Assembly (NCBI RefSeq): GCF_014191725.1
Contig: NZ_JACHWZ010000003.1
Location: 62,001 to 126,000 of the forward strand
DNA from: Microbulbifer rhizosphaerae
Lineage (GTDB): Bacteria > Pseudomonadota > Gammaproteobacteria > Pseudomonadales > Cellvibrionaceae
Direction of reading: 5' to 3'
DNA: 64,000 bases
Shown here: positions 30,101-35,567 of the stretch, piece after piece
Numbering within the stretch: the stretch's first letter is position 1
Layout: each line of letters opens with the position of its first letter
Notes under the pieces: generated by a model
Seen by the model: only the letters and a program-made list of their open reading frames with translations
What the model was told of the DNA's origin: nothing
Database searches by the model: none
Position numbers and translations under genes: made by a program

Positions 30101-31967
30101 GCACGCCAACAACCAACTGGACGTCAACATCGCCGGCGACCTCACCGCCGAATCCCAGCAGAACCGCGCCAGCGGCAGCAACACCAGCGCCGGCCTCAGC
30201 GGCGGGTTCGGCACCAGCGGTGGCGACAACAGTAGTCTCAGCAGCGTCAACGGCGGCGCCAACAGCGCCAGCGGCCGCTACCAGACAAAAGAAACCGTCC
30301 TCACCAGCCTCACATCAGGCGGCGAAGCCAATATCGACGTCGGCGGCCACACCCAGCTCACCGGCGCCCTGGTGGCCACCGTAGACGAAGAAGGCAACGA
30401 CCTCGGCAACCTCAACCTGAGCACCGGCACCCTCGACTACGCCGACCTCAGCAACACCGACTACAGCAGCCAGCAGAGCGCCGGCCTCAGCACCAGCGTC
30501 GGACTGAACGGCGCCAACCCCGCCGACCCCGCGCAGCAAAACGCACAGGATGCGACCGGCAACGACGACCTGCGACTGAACACCTCCAACGTCCAGTACA
30601 GCAACAACAGCCACTACAGCAAGGACAAGAGCCTGGCCACCGTAGGGCAGGGCAATATCACCGTCCGCGACGAAGACAGCGAAAAGAACGGCGACCTGGC
30701 CGGCCTCAACCGGGATGTAACCAGCACAGAAAAGGAACTGTTCGAAGTCGATCGGCAGGAAGGCAATATCGACGTGACTGTCGATCACCGTGTGCTTTCG
30801 AAACAGGGCTGGGAAGAGATTTCGAAAGACGCAGCGGCTCTTAAAGAGGCTGCCGCAGTTGGAGCGGACTACTTGGAATCGGTGGTTGTCTCCTTGCCGG
30901 AAGAACTGGCCGACCAGACAGGCCCTCTTGGCGAAGGCATGCACGACACCCTGATCCGCCAGGGATACGACCCGGAAGAGGCACAAGCCCTCCTATCCGA
31001 CCCGGACTTCCAGCAGTATGTAGTGGAAACGGCCAATCAACTGAGAGAGGATATCGAGTCAGCCGACCCGGCAACGCTGACGGCACTGGTCGAAGGGCAG
31101 GAATTAAGTTTTGGCGCAACAGGAGAGTATGTAGCAGGAGCAGACGGAGAGCTGGAGCACGTACAAGTCACCTCCAGCGGCGAGCAGCCCTTGCCGGGCA
31201 AGCTAAACGACGGCCTGGCCACCGCCAACGACTATCTCAACACCCTGGACCCGACCGCCCGGGACATGGCCATGCTGGCGGCCAGCTTCGCAATGGGTGG
31301 CCCGGTCAAGCAGGTCGCTGGTGTCGTAATCAATGAAATGGTCAACGCCGCGGCTGGGGAGCAGATCGAACAGGCTACCGAAGTCGTTGCCGAGGGCGTA
31401 ACCGAGTGGGCCATCGGCGAGCGACAGGAAGGTGGTACACAGGCAGATGAGGCAGCCTATGATCGTGCTGTTGAGGGTAGCAATCTGGGCATATCCATTG
31501 CTACGGGGATTGGGCTGCCTGGAAGAAAGACCAGTGATAGGCAGTCTCATGACAATGGTTCTGGTGGTAGCTTTGGTGGTGGATCTGGTGGAAGTTCCAG
31601 TGGTGGTTCTGGTGGCAGTTCCGGTGGAGGATCTGATGGTGATTCGAATTATATAGACCTTACAGATGACAAGGGTCGAAAGCATATTCTAGAGGGCGAT
31701 GGCCCTGGTAAAGGAGGAGGTCATCGATATGGGACCGGTAAACCTGGGAAAAGTGAGTTCCCGGGAAATTGGAGTGATGAAAAGATTCTCCACGAAATAT
31801 CGGATATTGCTACGGACCCTAAATTGAATTGGTCAAAACCGGATAGGCGTGGATATATTGCTGCCTCAAAAATGGTCGAAGGAATACAAATAAAAGTTGT
31901 TGTTGATACGAAAAGTGGAAGAGTTGTTACCGGCTACCCAACCAATACGCCGAGGAATAGTAAGTGA
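21129..31967 (+). CDS. cdiA: CdiA-like two-partner-secretion effector with C-terminal EndoU RNase
   Basis: Giant secreted filament of 3612 aa that delivers a C-terminal toxin to neighbouring cells. Visible order: an N-terminal signal (hydrophobic residues 20-38), a TPS domain (about 50-290, with GVSHNKYEKFNV and NPYGITCAGCGF), the first haemagglutinin repeat field including six 87-residue units at 422-943, a non-repetitive centre with a YP-like block (YLIETNPAITDF from residue 2016, KRLGDGFYENQILRD, DIVWLVESEV), a second repeat field, a helical pretoxin part, a Gly/Ser linker (about 3475-3508), then the toxin. The last about 100 residues match bacterial EndoU nucleases: HILEGD (His3519), GGGHR (His3532), and terminal VTGYPT. 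No VENN motif seen. ATG 21129 was chosen because the signal region follows; the frame is open to 20877 through repeats. GC drops towards the toxin. Confidence 0.93.
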   Translation: MHRITIATKDFSNPASRGMRALTLLLCLQLVLPVNLLAEVVVDKSAEKEKQAEVERAANGVEMVNIAAANQRGVSHNKYEKFNVDASGLILNNDAGIHQSQLGGQVAGNNNLAQSGSASLILNEVTHANRSSLKGHIEISGQSAELVVANPYGITCAGCGFINTPRATLTSGVPRLQDGQLTGFDIRAGEVAMEGSGLDASGLNNLDIWARSIKLSAPLLASDLSLIAGVNRVAYGDRQVLLLSSSGEKPQLAIDASALGAIQANRIFMLATEQGVGVRSRADMSSAGDFTLTADGRIQLSSAVAGESARIQSSGQLSVGERLYGSQVSISAQKTVNSGLLAAESSLSIEGAELQNNGSLLAGIDRQGQAVAGGALEIRVSDSLGNSGLVAAENVQLHSAVIENRSGEIQADKLLSLSGQTLDNSGGEIYALGGGHTQLTFDQVANRNGVIQSNSERLSLFAEDSLDNSGGKLLHFGEGLLALNVGAALDNIGGQIQSAESLRLDARSLDNSDGLVTALGGESTQLNLTSFTNSGGLIQSASRQLSLFAQERADNSNGSLLHFGSGGFSVDAGSLLRNSGGQIQSAGALSLTGESLDNSGGEIYALGGDGAQLTFDELRNRSGLIQTQGDNLTIAVSGSADNSGGQLLHFGEGAVSLDVGAVLDNRDGQIQAEHDLALSALSLENSGGSVTALGGASTLLNLGLLDNSGGLIQSKSDTFSIATQSAVDNSEGGILYFGADRLSLDVGTALINSGGKIQSSGIFAISGSSLDNSDGVINALGGETSQLQVESLVNRGGAIQSRSDTFALSVQSSADNSGGSLLHFGEGLFSLEAGIVLNSDGGQIQSENDMLLSAQSLDNSGGTITTLGGDSARFQLGALRNNGGVIQSQSDELSISAKESIQNIGGTLKQLGAGGLQLSTAGDIDSAGGRLSVSHQAAITAQHLSLAGAQVSADRLQLALSGDLDNSDGLIDTNRLIVEAGALNNRGGSLRAVAAEDGSLLLNVSTVDNSGGVIETAALNLSLSLERFDNTGGELRHGGSGELSLTLLDQLTNRGKILSNGAIRVDTQNFLNSDLSVAGTLIAAGDLWIDAGETVNSGGTVEAGGALAINLQTLENRSGQIQSLGGAEFSLIVDGALDNSQGGILASAATNMRVQVGSGLNNAAGSLLHSGSGQLTVNAGGTIDNRAGEITGNGSLLMDGNDEILNGGKGWISASGNLTLDAAGQLDNSGGTIASAGNFSIQAQEVRNVGGTLAGAGEAFNLASRGAIDNRSGGSIETAAQSAGIKAATAIDNRGGRVSHAGGGELNVIAARINNSGDGTIGSNGGLRLNTAGNPFNNNGGTLLAVTDLWMNARGLDNRNGYIEQGSGLLNLLLGSGSLLNTDGEIYSDNHLSAQAAAIDGGSGVIQGRNKVTLNADSVALEKLGDVRAGQQIVIDSQGKITQAAGFTFRTDADLTLTAKDQLENAGEISSAGALDVQVQGIDNRAGGVISGSSAKIGGGALVNRGRLIGADSLRLEGTSLANHSGAVIASGGDLTAFITGLIGNDALIFAGANLNLYSDRLINDRADIYALDSIHIARDHNNAKNSRMENISGLIESRNGTIRIDSANIVNRRTHLDITRDESLSALDLIDNPNDVFLFDQALLGWSVPGQSFETNEEWVSFWVDRHIERLNGLPGGDVPQGVVDDVKDSLYPWANFTGIADKDFVWNILKKEIEYLEEAVPQKIAESRNALSARLSNVKPGFQVVDFELGRYDSEGERDYLARIEHTYTGESTYREKVDSAGAAAQLMAGGDLILNGGGITNRYSTISAGGNIQMTGSSLDNIGRELQRKEEITRTVYGYHKGDYKQIEGESTKVHTTIVDSVPALIHAGGNITGTFTGKINNETISGGVAYNSDNQRSAKTSTSGKARRAHSKQSGRESVETGALGTSAPDGSGETVSIDARQSEDGEIGGVVGEAVREAETVDQSGPQNTAEQNLERIAEAGKAALDPLATHGFQLPDGGLFVQNLEAGSPYLIETNPAITDFTNFISSDYFLGQLDLDAEALPKRLGDGFYENQILRDSIFQATGQRFLHPSLASDYDQYQWLMDNAVATAEDLDLSVGVALTSEQIALLETDIVWLVESEVQGQAVLVPVIYLADIDNRQLLENGALVSAGGDIQLSGSEIHNSGGLKSGGRLALFSEGSIVNKEGDLVAGGDLLASADRDIHNLSGRLQGNSVLLNAGGSIVSETLTRTLEKSTIEGSAGLESTNTAVAGLASVSATGGKLVMQAGEDMRLIASRLNAAMDAQLVAGGDLVLDTKALEERSAAWTASGHNIRERTEHLTSGIEAGGNLQLASGGDTRLSGAELTAGDNIGLQAGGGITIASVTDSQTTDYHREEKGSGTFDKDKTVTEQHHSEQVIGSNITAKSGQVAIAAEGDVAVLGSSIHAEKDIALSGEDITVAASASEESHLSAKTESGGFENESLGEASYQLQLAASELNSASGNISLDAAKNITLAAGNLIAGSGDINLTAVDDLLIAAGEVIESTSSWSEDSGYFSGGDFYASEQQSGATEQTLAQGSQISAGNDINIDAGRAKVIGSDLSAGNDIVAETDIGDLEVLAARETTHTTYDEKQVRVSAGDAAQSLADPDDLVKVEDGQLKIKLADAEYHQLDSESTQVSHKGCELTAGNDIELNAIGDLTIEGSNLAADADTSGEGDVVLSGENVIIKEAKDSLQTKTSETTGSAEMSAVVQHQAVEVAKAAKALKDSTDNLKQAKEDYRKYQKDLGNLEDTLDQLQADYANDEPGVTQADIVELKQIIDDAEGDKEWYLAGVAAAAADVTSKTTLLVQQTAAAAQSTGTYGFNAGVQLDIDASKTDTESHQTSSLASSLSGSNIRIQTGSGNGGKTTGNTLIRGSHLQADNRITIDTGDLDVTASRDTAQSSTENQHGHISVQQTVYGVTGGPAVNASLDRSQSRDRQTTYNNSTLNADNISLNTTGDAALTGANVHANNQLDVNIAGDLTAESQQNRASGSNTSAGLSGGFGTSGGDNSSLSSVNGGANSASGRYQTKETVLTSLTSGGEANIDVGGHTQLTGALVATVDEEGNDLGNLNLSTGTLDYADLSNTDYSSQQSAGLSTSVGLNGANPADPAQQNAQDATGNDDLRLNTSNVQYSNNSHYSKDKSLATVGQGNITVRDEDSEKNGDLAGLNRDVTSTEKELFEVDRQEGNIDVTVDHRVLSKQGWEEISKDAAALKEAAAVGADYLESVVVSLPEELADQTGPLGEGMHDTLIRQGYDPEEAQALLSDPDFQQYVVETANQLREDIESADPATLTALVEGQELSFGATGEYVAGADGELEHVQVTSSGEQPLPGKLNDGLATANDYLNTLDPTARDMAMLAASFAMGGPVKQVAGVVINEMVNAAAGEQIEQATEVVAEGVTEWAIGERQEGGTQADEAAYDRAVEGSNLGISIATGIGLPGRKTSDRQSHDNGSGGSFGGGSGGSSSGGSGGSSGGGSDGDSNYIDLTDDKGRKHILEGDGPGKGGGHRYGTGKPGKSEFPGNWSDEKILHEISDIATDPKLNWSKPDRRGYIAASKMVEGIQIKVVVDTKSGRVVTGYPTNTPRNSK
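22392..23957 (+). repeat. Six in-frame 261-bp repeats in cdiA
   Basis: Units start at 22392, 22653, 22914, 23175, 23436 and 23697, each exactly 261 bp (87 residues) with no indel. Each unit holds four haemagglutinin turns: LDNSGG-ALGG, NxGGxIQS, DNSGG-LLHFG, and an NxGGQIQS turn. The sixth unit is the most diverged. Confidence 0.9.
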
Positions 31968-32278
31968 GCAAAGTTGATATAGATGGCTTCGTTGAAAAAA
32001 AATTGCTAGGTATATTAGAGGAAATGGAAGCTCAAAAGTCCTTGAGTACGAGTTACCCTGAAGATGGGTTGTCTTTTGAAGAGGAAGTCCAGCAAATTCG
32101 GGAATATATAGAAGATGCAGGTGAATATAGCATTGCCTATGAGGTTATTGTGGCTAATCTTGAGCAGATTCCATTTTTGTTGACAGGGTCAAGTGCTGTT
32201 GCTCTATTAGAAGTTGGACTAGTTATGAAGTATAAGACAGATAGAGAAGAGGATTTGTTTTTAGATAGCCGGGAATAA
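31964..32278 (+). CDS. cdiI: Probable CDI immunity protein (MafI-like)
   Basis: A small acidic protein of 104 aa whose GTG start overlaps the cdiA stop (GTGA), the position expected for cdiI. It looks all-helical: EEEVQQIREYIEDAGEYSIAYEVIVANLEQ resembles the MafI immunity family (gEy-xxA-x-n-L pattern), and MafI partners EndoU-type MafB toxins in Neisseria, which fits the toxin here. It should bind the cognate EndoU domain in the cytoplasm. Base composition is much more AT-rich than in the flanking genes. The family call is from pattern memory; the role rests mainly on position. Confidence 0.75.
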   Translation: MSKVDIDGFVEKKLLGILEEMEAQKSLSTSYPEDGLSFEEEVQQIREYIEDAGEYSIAYEVIVANLEQIPFLLTGSSAVALLEVGLVMKYKTDREEDLFLDSRE

Positions 32279-32335
32279 ACTGTGTCCTGCCCGCTGTTCG
32301 TTTATAGCCCGGCAGGTGAGAGTGTCCAAAATTTT

Positions 32336-32456
32336 AGGAGCATGGGGTCGCGTTTTACACTTTACATGGGGAGGGGCATGGGGTCGGGGAGGAGCATGGG
32401 GTCGCGTTTTACACTTTACATGGAGGAGCATGGGGTCGCGTTTTACACTTTACATG
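32336..32456. repeat. 34-bp direct tandem repeats
   Basis: Full units begin AGGAGCATGGGGTCGCG at 32336, 32390 and 32424, essentially identical, with a truncated 20-base unit at 32370-32389. They are direct, adjacent and spacer-free, so not CRISPR. The GGGGTC...TTTTACAC wording resembles sequence often seen near IS200-like/REP transposase genes, but no such gene is here. Confidence 0.85.
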
Positions 32457-32750
32457 CACCGGTATGATCTGAGTAAAAACAGGATGGAAAAGTTCTCGGT
32501 CACAAAAAAGGGAAAATGACCAATTCGTCCCAAGACTGAGGTGCGGCTCTTTCAATAGGATTGGTAGCAGAGTGGGAAAACCGGGACTGGAGACTGTAAA
32601 TTAAATTGTGTAACTGCCTCTGCCAGTTGCCTCTTGGTAATCGGCGAGACGGTCGCCAAATTCTGCCATAAAGCGAGAGGCGAGCCAGATACATCTATCT
32701 GGCTCGCTTCTCGTAGACGTATCCTGTCCAGTCCGTAGGTATTTGAAATC

Positions 32751-32879
32751 GGAGGCCGGCAGCTTCTACCTGATAGAAACCAACCCGGTGATCAGAAGAA
32801 CGCAGCACCGCCTGGACCGCCAGCGGCCACAATATCGGCGAGCGCACCGAACATCTCCCAGCGGCATCGAAGCCGGCGG
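32751..32879 (+). pseudogene. Scar of a displaced cdiA segment
   Basis: Bases 32751-32794 match cdiA 27159-27201 and bases 32795-32879 match cdiA 28041-28127 with a handful of changes each, joined without the roughly 840 bases that separate them in cdiA. The joint lies at ATCA|GAAGAACG. This is what remains of a second cdiA copy or an orphan cdiA-CT module after deletion. Confidence 0.8.
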
Positions 32880-32966
32880 TAGAGTCTCGCGCAAAGCCCG
32901 GAAAGGCCGGATGATAGCACCGCAGTAAATGGTGCCGTGCCTCTGGCCGCCGTGGACTCTATAGCT

Positions 32967-32990
32967 GGAGCCCCTCGTTGGGCTCCTTTT
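32967..32990 (+). terminator. Intrinsic terminator closing the CDI region
   Basis: GGAGCCC and GGGCTCC pair around CTCGTT, followed by TTTT. It stands about 690 bases past cdiI, beyond the cdiA scar, and may mark the original end of the locus. Confidence 0.75.
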
Positions 32991-33035
32991 ACCACGGTGC
33001 TACACTGAAATCAGGCAGCATCCGGAACCGCAGTT

Positions 33036-33557
33036 ATGGTCACCGAAGTCGGCCGCACTTCCCCCCGCAGCGCCTGCATCCTGCTGGCCCCCAACCAGTC
33101 CCTGTCCCTCTCGGGTAACCTTTGGGTGTTCATCTCCCTGGTGGCCGTCTCCCTGGGCATCAGCCTCGCCTTCGCTTTCGCGGGGGCCTGGATGATCCTG
33201 CCCTTCGCGGGGCTGGAGTTGCTGTTGCTGGCGGTGCTGTTCGGCTATGTGTATCTGGAGGGGTCGCGCCGGGAAGTGATCCGCATCAACGCAGAGCGGG
33301 TGGTGTTGGATTGCTGCCGGGGCTACCGGCAGCAGAGTATCTATCACCAGGAATTTGCCCGCGACAGCCTGTCTGTGCTGGTGCGTATGGGGGGCAGCGC
33401 TACGGAGCCGGCGTCCATCAGCTTCAGCGGGCCCGAGGGCTGTCTGGAAGTGGGGGAGTTCCTCACCGATGCCGAGCGGGCTTCGCTGGTGCAGAAGCTT
33501 GGTGAGTGCGGTATCTGCGCGCAGAAAGAGCGCTGTTACCGGGTAGAGGAGTTCTGA
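33036..33557 (+). CDS. DUF2244 inner-membrane protein
   Basis: Protein of 173 aa with two membrane helices (about residues 28-48 and 52-70) and a cytoplasmic C-terminal part, the architecture of the DUF2244 family. The N-terminus ILLAPNQSLSLSGNLWVF and the mid EVIRINAERVVLDC are typical. Function unknown; such genes often sit near cytochrome oxidase genes in other bacteria, but here it lies between the CDI locus and bcp. The C-terminal GECGICAQKERCY is unusually cysteine-rich. Confidence 0.8.
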   Translation: MVTEVGRTSPRSACILLAPNQSLSLSGNLWVFISLVAVSLGISLAFAFAGAWMILPFAGLELLLLAVLFGYVYLEGSRREVIRINAERVVLDCCRGYRQQSIYHQEFARDSLSVLVRMGGSATEPASISFSGPEGCLEVGEFLTDAERASLVQKLGECGICAQKERCYRVEEF

Positions 33558-33580
33558 CTTTAATCCGCTTTTCGCTCCCG

Positions 33581-33586
33581 TATAAT
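33581..33586 (+). promoter_or_regulatory. -10 element of bcp
   Basis: A perfect TATAAT lies 37 bases before the bcp ATG, with GC-rich flanks. No good -35 is visible at standard spacing. Confidence 0.45.
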
Positions 33587-33623
33587 CCCCGGCTGGTTTA
33601 AAGCAGCTCTACAGGGGGCATCG

Positions 33624-34100
33624 ATGGCATTTCCCAGGATCGGCAATCTGGCACCAGCCTTTACACTGACGAATCAGAGCGGCGAGAAGGTGTCGCTCAA
33701 GGATTTCCGCGACAAAAAGAACGTGGTGCTCTATTTCTATCCCAAGGCGCTGACACCGGGCTGTACCACCCAGGCCTGCGGCATTCGCGACAGTGCCGGG
33801 GACTTTACCAAACTGGATACTGCGGTGCTTGGGGTGAGCCCGGACCCGGAGAGCAAGCTTCAGAAGTTTATCGACAAACACGAGCTGAATTTCGACCTGC
33901 TCGCCGACGAGGATCACAAAGTTGCCGATAAGTACGGCTGCTGGGGCCTGAAGAAGTTTATGGGGCGGGAGTATATGGGCCTGCTGCGCACCACCTTTAT
34001 CATCGACAAGAATGGACGTCTGCGCCATATCATCGACAAGGTCAAAACCAAGAGTCACCACGACGATGTGCTGGGCTGGATTCGGGAGAATCTCGCATAG
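33624..34100 (+). CDS. bcp: Thioredoxin-dependent thiol peroxidase Bcp (peroxiredoxin)
   Basis: Reduces H2O2 and organic hydroperoxides in the cytoplasm. The peroxidatic motif is LTPGCTTQACGIRD (Cys within PGCT, with a second Cys five residues on, the PrxQ/Bcp arrangement). 158 aa with a thioredoxin fold and a LLRTTFIIDKNG strand typical of the family. GGGG precedes the ATG. Confidence 0.94.
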   Translation: MAFPRIGNLAPAFTLTNQSGEKVSLKDFRDKKNVVLYFYPKALTPGCTTQACGIRDSAGDFTKLDTAVLGVSPDPESKLQKFIDKHELNFDLLADEDHKVADKYGCWGLKKFMGREYMGLLRTTFIIDKNGRLRHIIDKVKTKSHHDDVLGWIRENLA

Positions 34101-34470
34101 CCCTGACGTTCGAACCCTGGCCCCCTGGAGTGGGCCAGCGCCCTGGTTCACCTCTAACCTGTCATTTGTGACACGGCCCAAAAAAATCACCTGTCGTCCC
34201 TTGCATTTTCCCTCCATGGTCTATACTGCGTTGTGTAAAGGTGCGCCGGCACCGGAGTTGTACCCCGTCGGGGGAGGTGTCGGAGCGTTAAAGGATAAAA
34301 TTTGTACAGCTCTGTGAAGGATTCGATGTCTGTTTCAGGTGCCTCCCAGCACTCGGATAGTAGTCTGCTCTCGCAATAAGTCAGGGAGAGCAGGTTGTGG
34401 TAACAGGGAATCGCAGGAAGCGGGCGTAGAAGAATAACCGCGGCTCACGGACCCCATAAGGAGCAGCTCG
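34101..34470. promoter_or_regulatory. 370-base region upstream of the AraC-type gene
   Basis: No conserved gene. TTGCAT (34201) and TATACT (34222-34227) with a 15-base spacer are a possible promoter, which would give a leader of about 235 bases. Within it, AAGGA precedes a 17-codon open frame (34326-34379, MSVSGASQHSDSSLLSQ) that could be a leader peptide or chance. The gene's own Shine-Dalgarno, AAGGAG, is at about 34458-34463. Confidence 0.35.
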
Positions 34471-34917
34471 ATGAACCAAATTCAGCCAGACCAGGCTTCT
34501 CTTTCAGAAGATAAGCCCCTGCAGCAGGCCAGACTCTCTGGTGACTCCAATATCCTCGACCAGTTGCTGGCGCCGCCGGAAGCAACCAGCTTCGGTATAG
34601 CCGCGCGGGTGATCGATGTGTTGGAACAGCGTATCGGCAAGGCATCCCTGGCAATTCGCCCGGTGTCCTCCGATCTCAGCATGTCCACCCGCACTCTGCA
34701 GCGCCGCCTGCAGGAGCACAATCTCAGCTTCGCCTCGCTGCGCGACCATGTGCGTTTCCGCCATGCGGTGCACTTCCTCAAGGATACTGCACTGAGTGTC
34801 GACGGCATTTCCCGTATCCTGGACTTTTCTGACAGGACCAGCTTCACCAGCGCCTTCAAGCGCTGGACCGGCATGTCGCCCACCGGCTACCGCCGGCAGG
34901 TGCGCCAGCGCTTTTGA
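34471..34917 (+). CDS. AraC-family helix-turn-helix protein lacking a sensor domain
   Basis: 148 aa. The C-terminal about 95 residues form the AraC/XylS double HTH: SDLSMSTRTLQRRLQEHNLSF is the first helix pair, and ISRILDFSDRTSFTSAFKRWTGMSPTGYR the conserved second half. The N-terminal about 50 residues are not a cupin or other ligand domain, so activity is probably set by abundance or by a partner. Target unknown; yajC follows 110 bases downstream. An AAGGAG ribosome site precedes the ATG. Confidence 0.88.
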   Translation: MNQIQPDQASLSEDKPLQQARLSGDSNILDQLLAPPEATSFGIAARVIDVLEQRIGKASLAIRPVSSDLSMSTRTLQRRLQEHNLSFASLRDHVRFRHAVHFLKDTALSVDGISRILDFSDRTSFTSAFKRWTGMSPTGYRRQVRQRF

Positions 34918-35027
34918 TCCTCTCGGGGCGAGCGGGCCGGCCATGGCCGGCCCTATGCATTGCCTGCAGACGACAAACCCGCTAGAGTTGGCCCACAATT
35001 ATTCAAGGCCGATTCTTAGAGGTTTTC

Positions 35028-35360
35028 ATGAGCTTTTTTATTCCCGCTGCTGTGGCACAGGAGGCGGCTCCGGCGCCACAGGGTAACCCAATCATAACCC
35101 TGCTGATGTTCGCGGGCCTGTTTGCGTTTATGTGGTTTTTCATTATTCGCCCGCAACGCAAACGTCAAAAGGAACACCAGGAACTGGTCAGCGCATTGAA
35201 GAAGGGCGATGAAGTGGTGATGACCAGCGGTATGCTGGGCCGTATCGACAAGGTGGACGACGACTACATCGTTCTGGAGGTCGCCGACAACATGTCACTC
35301 AAGTTTCAGAAAGTAGCAGTGCACGCGGTACTGCCGAAAGGCACGATCAAGAAGATCTGA
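35028..35360 (+). CDS. yajC: Sec translocase accessory subunit YajC
   Basis: Small inner-membrane protein that joins SecDF in the translocase. One membrane helix (about residues 20-42: TLLMFAGLFAFMWFFII) is followed by the diagnostic RPQRKRQKEHQELVSALKKGDEV and a basic cytoplasmic domain; 110 aa. Usually encoded between tgt and secD; neither is here. It is followed by its own terminator, so it is monocistronic. Confidence 0.95.
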   Translation: MSFFIPAAVAQEAAPAPQGNPIITLLMFAGLFAFMWFFIIRPQRKRQKEHQELVSALKKGDEVVMTSGMLGRIDKVDDDYIVLEVADNMSLKFQKVAVHAVLPKGTIKKI

Positions 35361-35382
35361 TACTGCGACGCATTTGACAGAA

Positions 35383-35405
35383 ACCCGGCGTTGCCCGGGT
35401 TTTTT
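35383..35405 (+). terminator. Intrinsic terminator of yajC
   Basis: ACCCGGC and GCCCGGGT pair over a tight loop, followed by six T, starting 22 bases after the yajC stop. Confidence 0.85.
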
Positions 35406-35461
35406 ATTGCGCGGGAGCGAGGACTCCAGCTCCATCTATGCTGCCGCAGGCCCTTTAAATT

Positions 35462-35530
35462 TGTAGGAGCGGCCCATGGCCGCGATCAGTATCCGAATTT
35501 ACCCGATCGCGGCCATGGGCTGCTCCTACA
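35462..35530. repeat. REP-like TGTAGGAGC palindrome
   Basis: TGTAGGAGCGGCCCATGGCC and GGCCATGGGCTGCTCCTACA form a long imperfect hairpin with inner GCGATCAG / CGATCGC. It lies between the yajC terminator and the D-cysteine desulfhydrase gene. Confidence 0.87.
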
Positions 35531-35567
35531 GAGTTGGCGCAGAGCCTTACGTCGTGAGGAAGAGTCT

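Larger units (their letters stand above)
32279..33035. other. Gene-poor decay zone behind the CDI locus
   Basis: No intact gene is supported in these 757 bases. They contain 34-bp tandem repeats (32336-32456), an unremarkable stretch at 32457-32750 with nothing recognised, a cdiA-derived scar (32751-32879) and a terminator (32967-32990). A weak CCTGCC/GGCAGG hairpin lies just after cdiI (about 32286-32317). Confidence 0.7.

Noticed and set aside
32336..32456. Possible CRISPR array
   Set aside because: The units are contiguous, without unique spacers, and no cas genes are nearby.
32282..32519. Small frames across the 34-bp tandem repeats
   Set aside because: The codons simply read the repeat (recurring GSRFTLYM), with no start signal; a repeat effect, not a gene.
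32743..32928. A 61-codon frame over the cdiA scar
   Set aside because: It changes reading frame relative to cdiA at the fusion point and carries no domain; treated as pseudogene debris.
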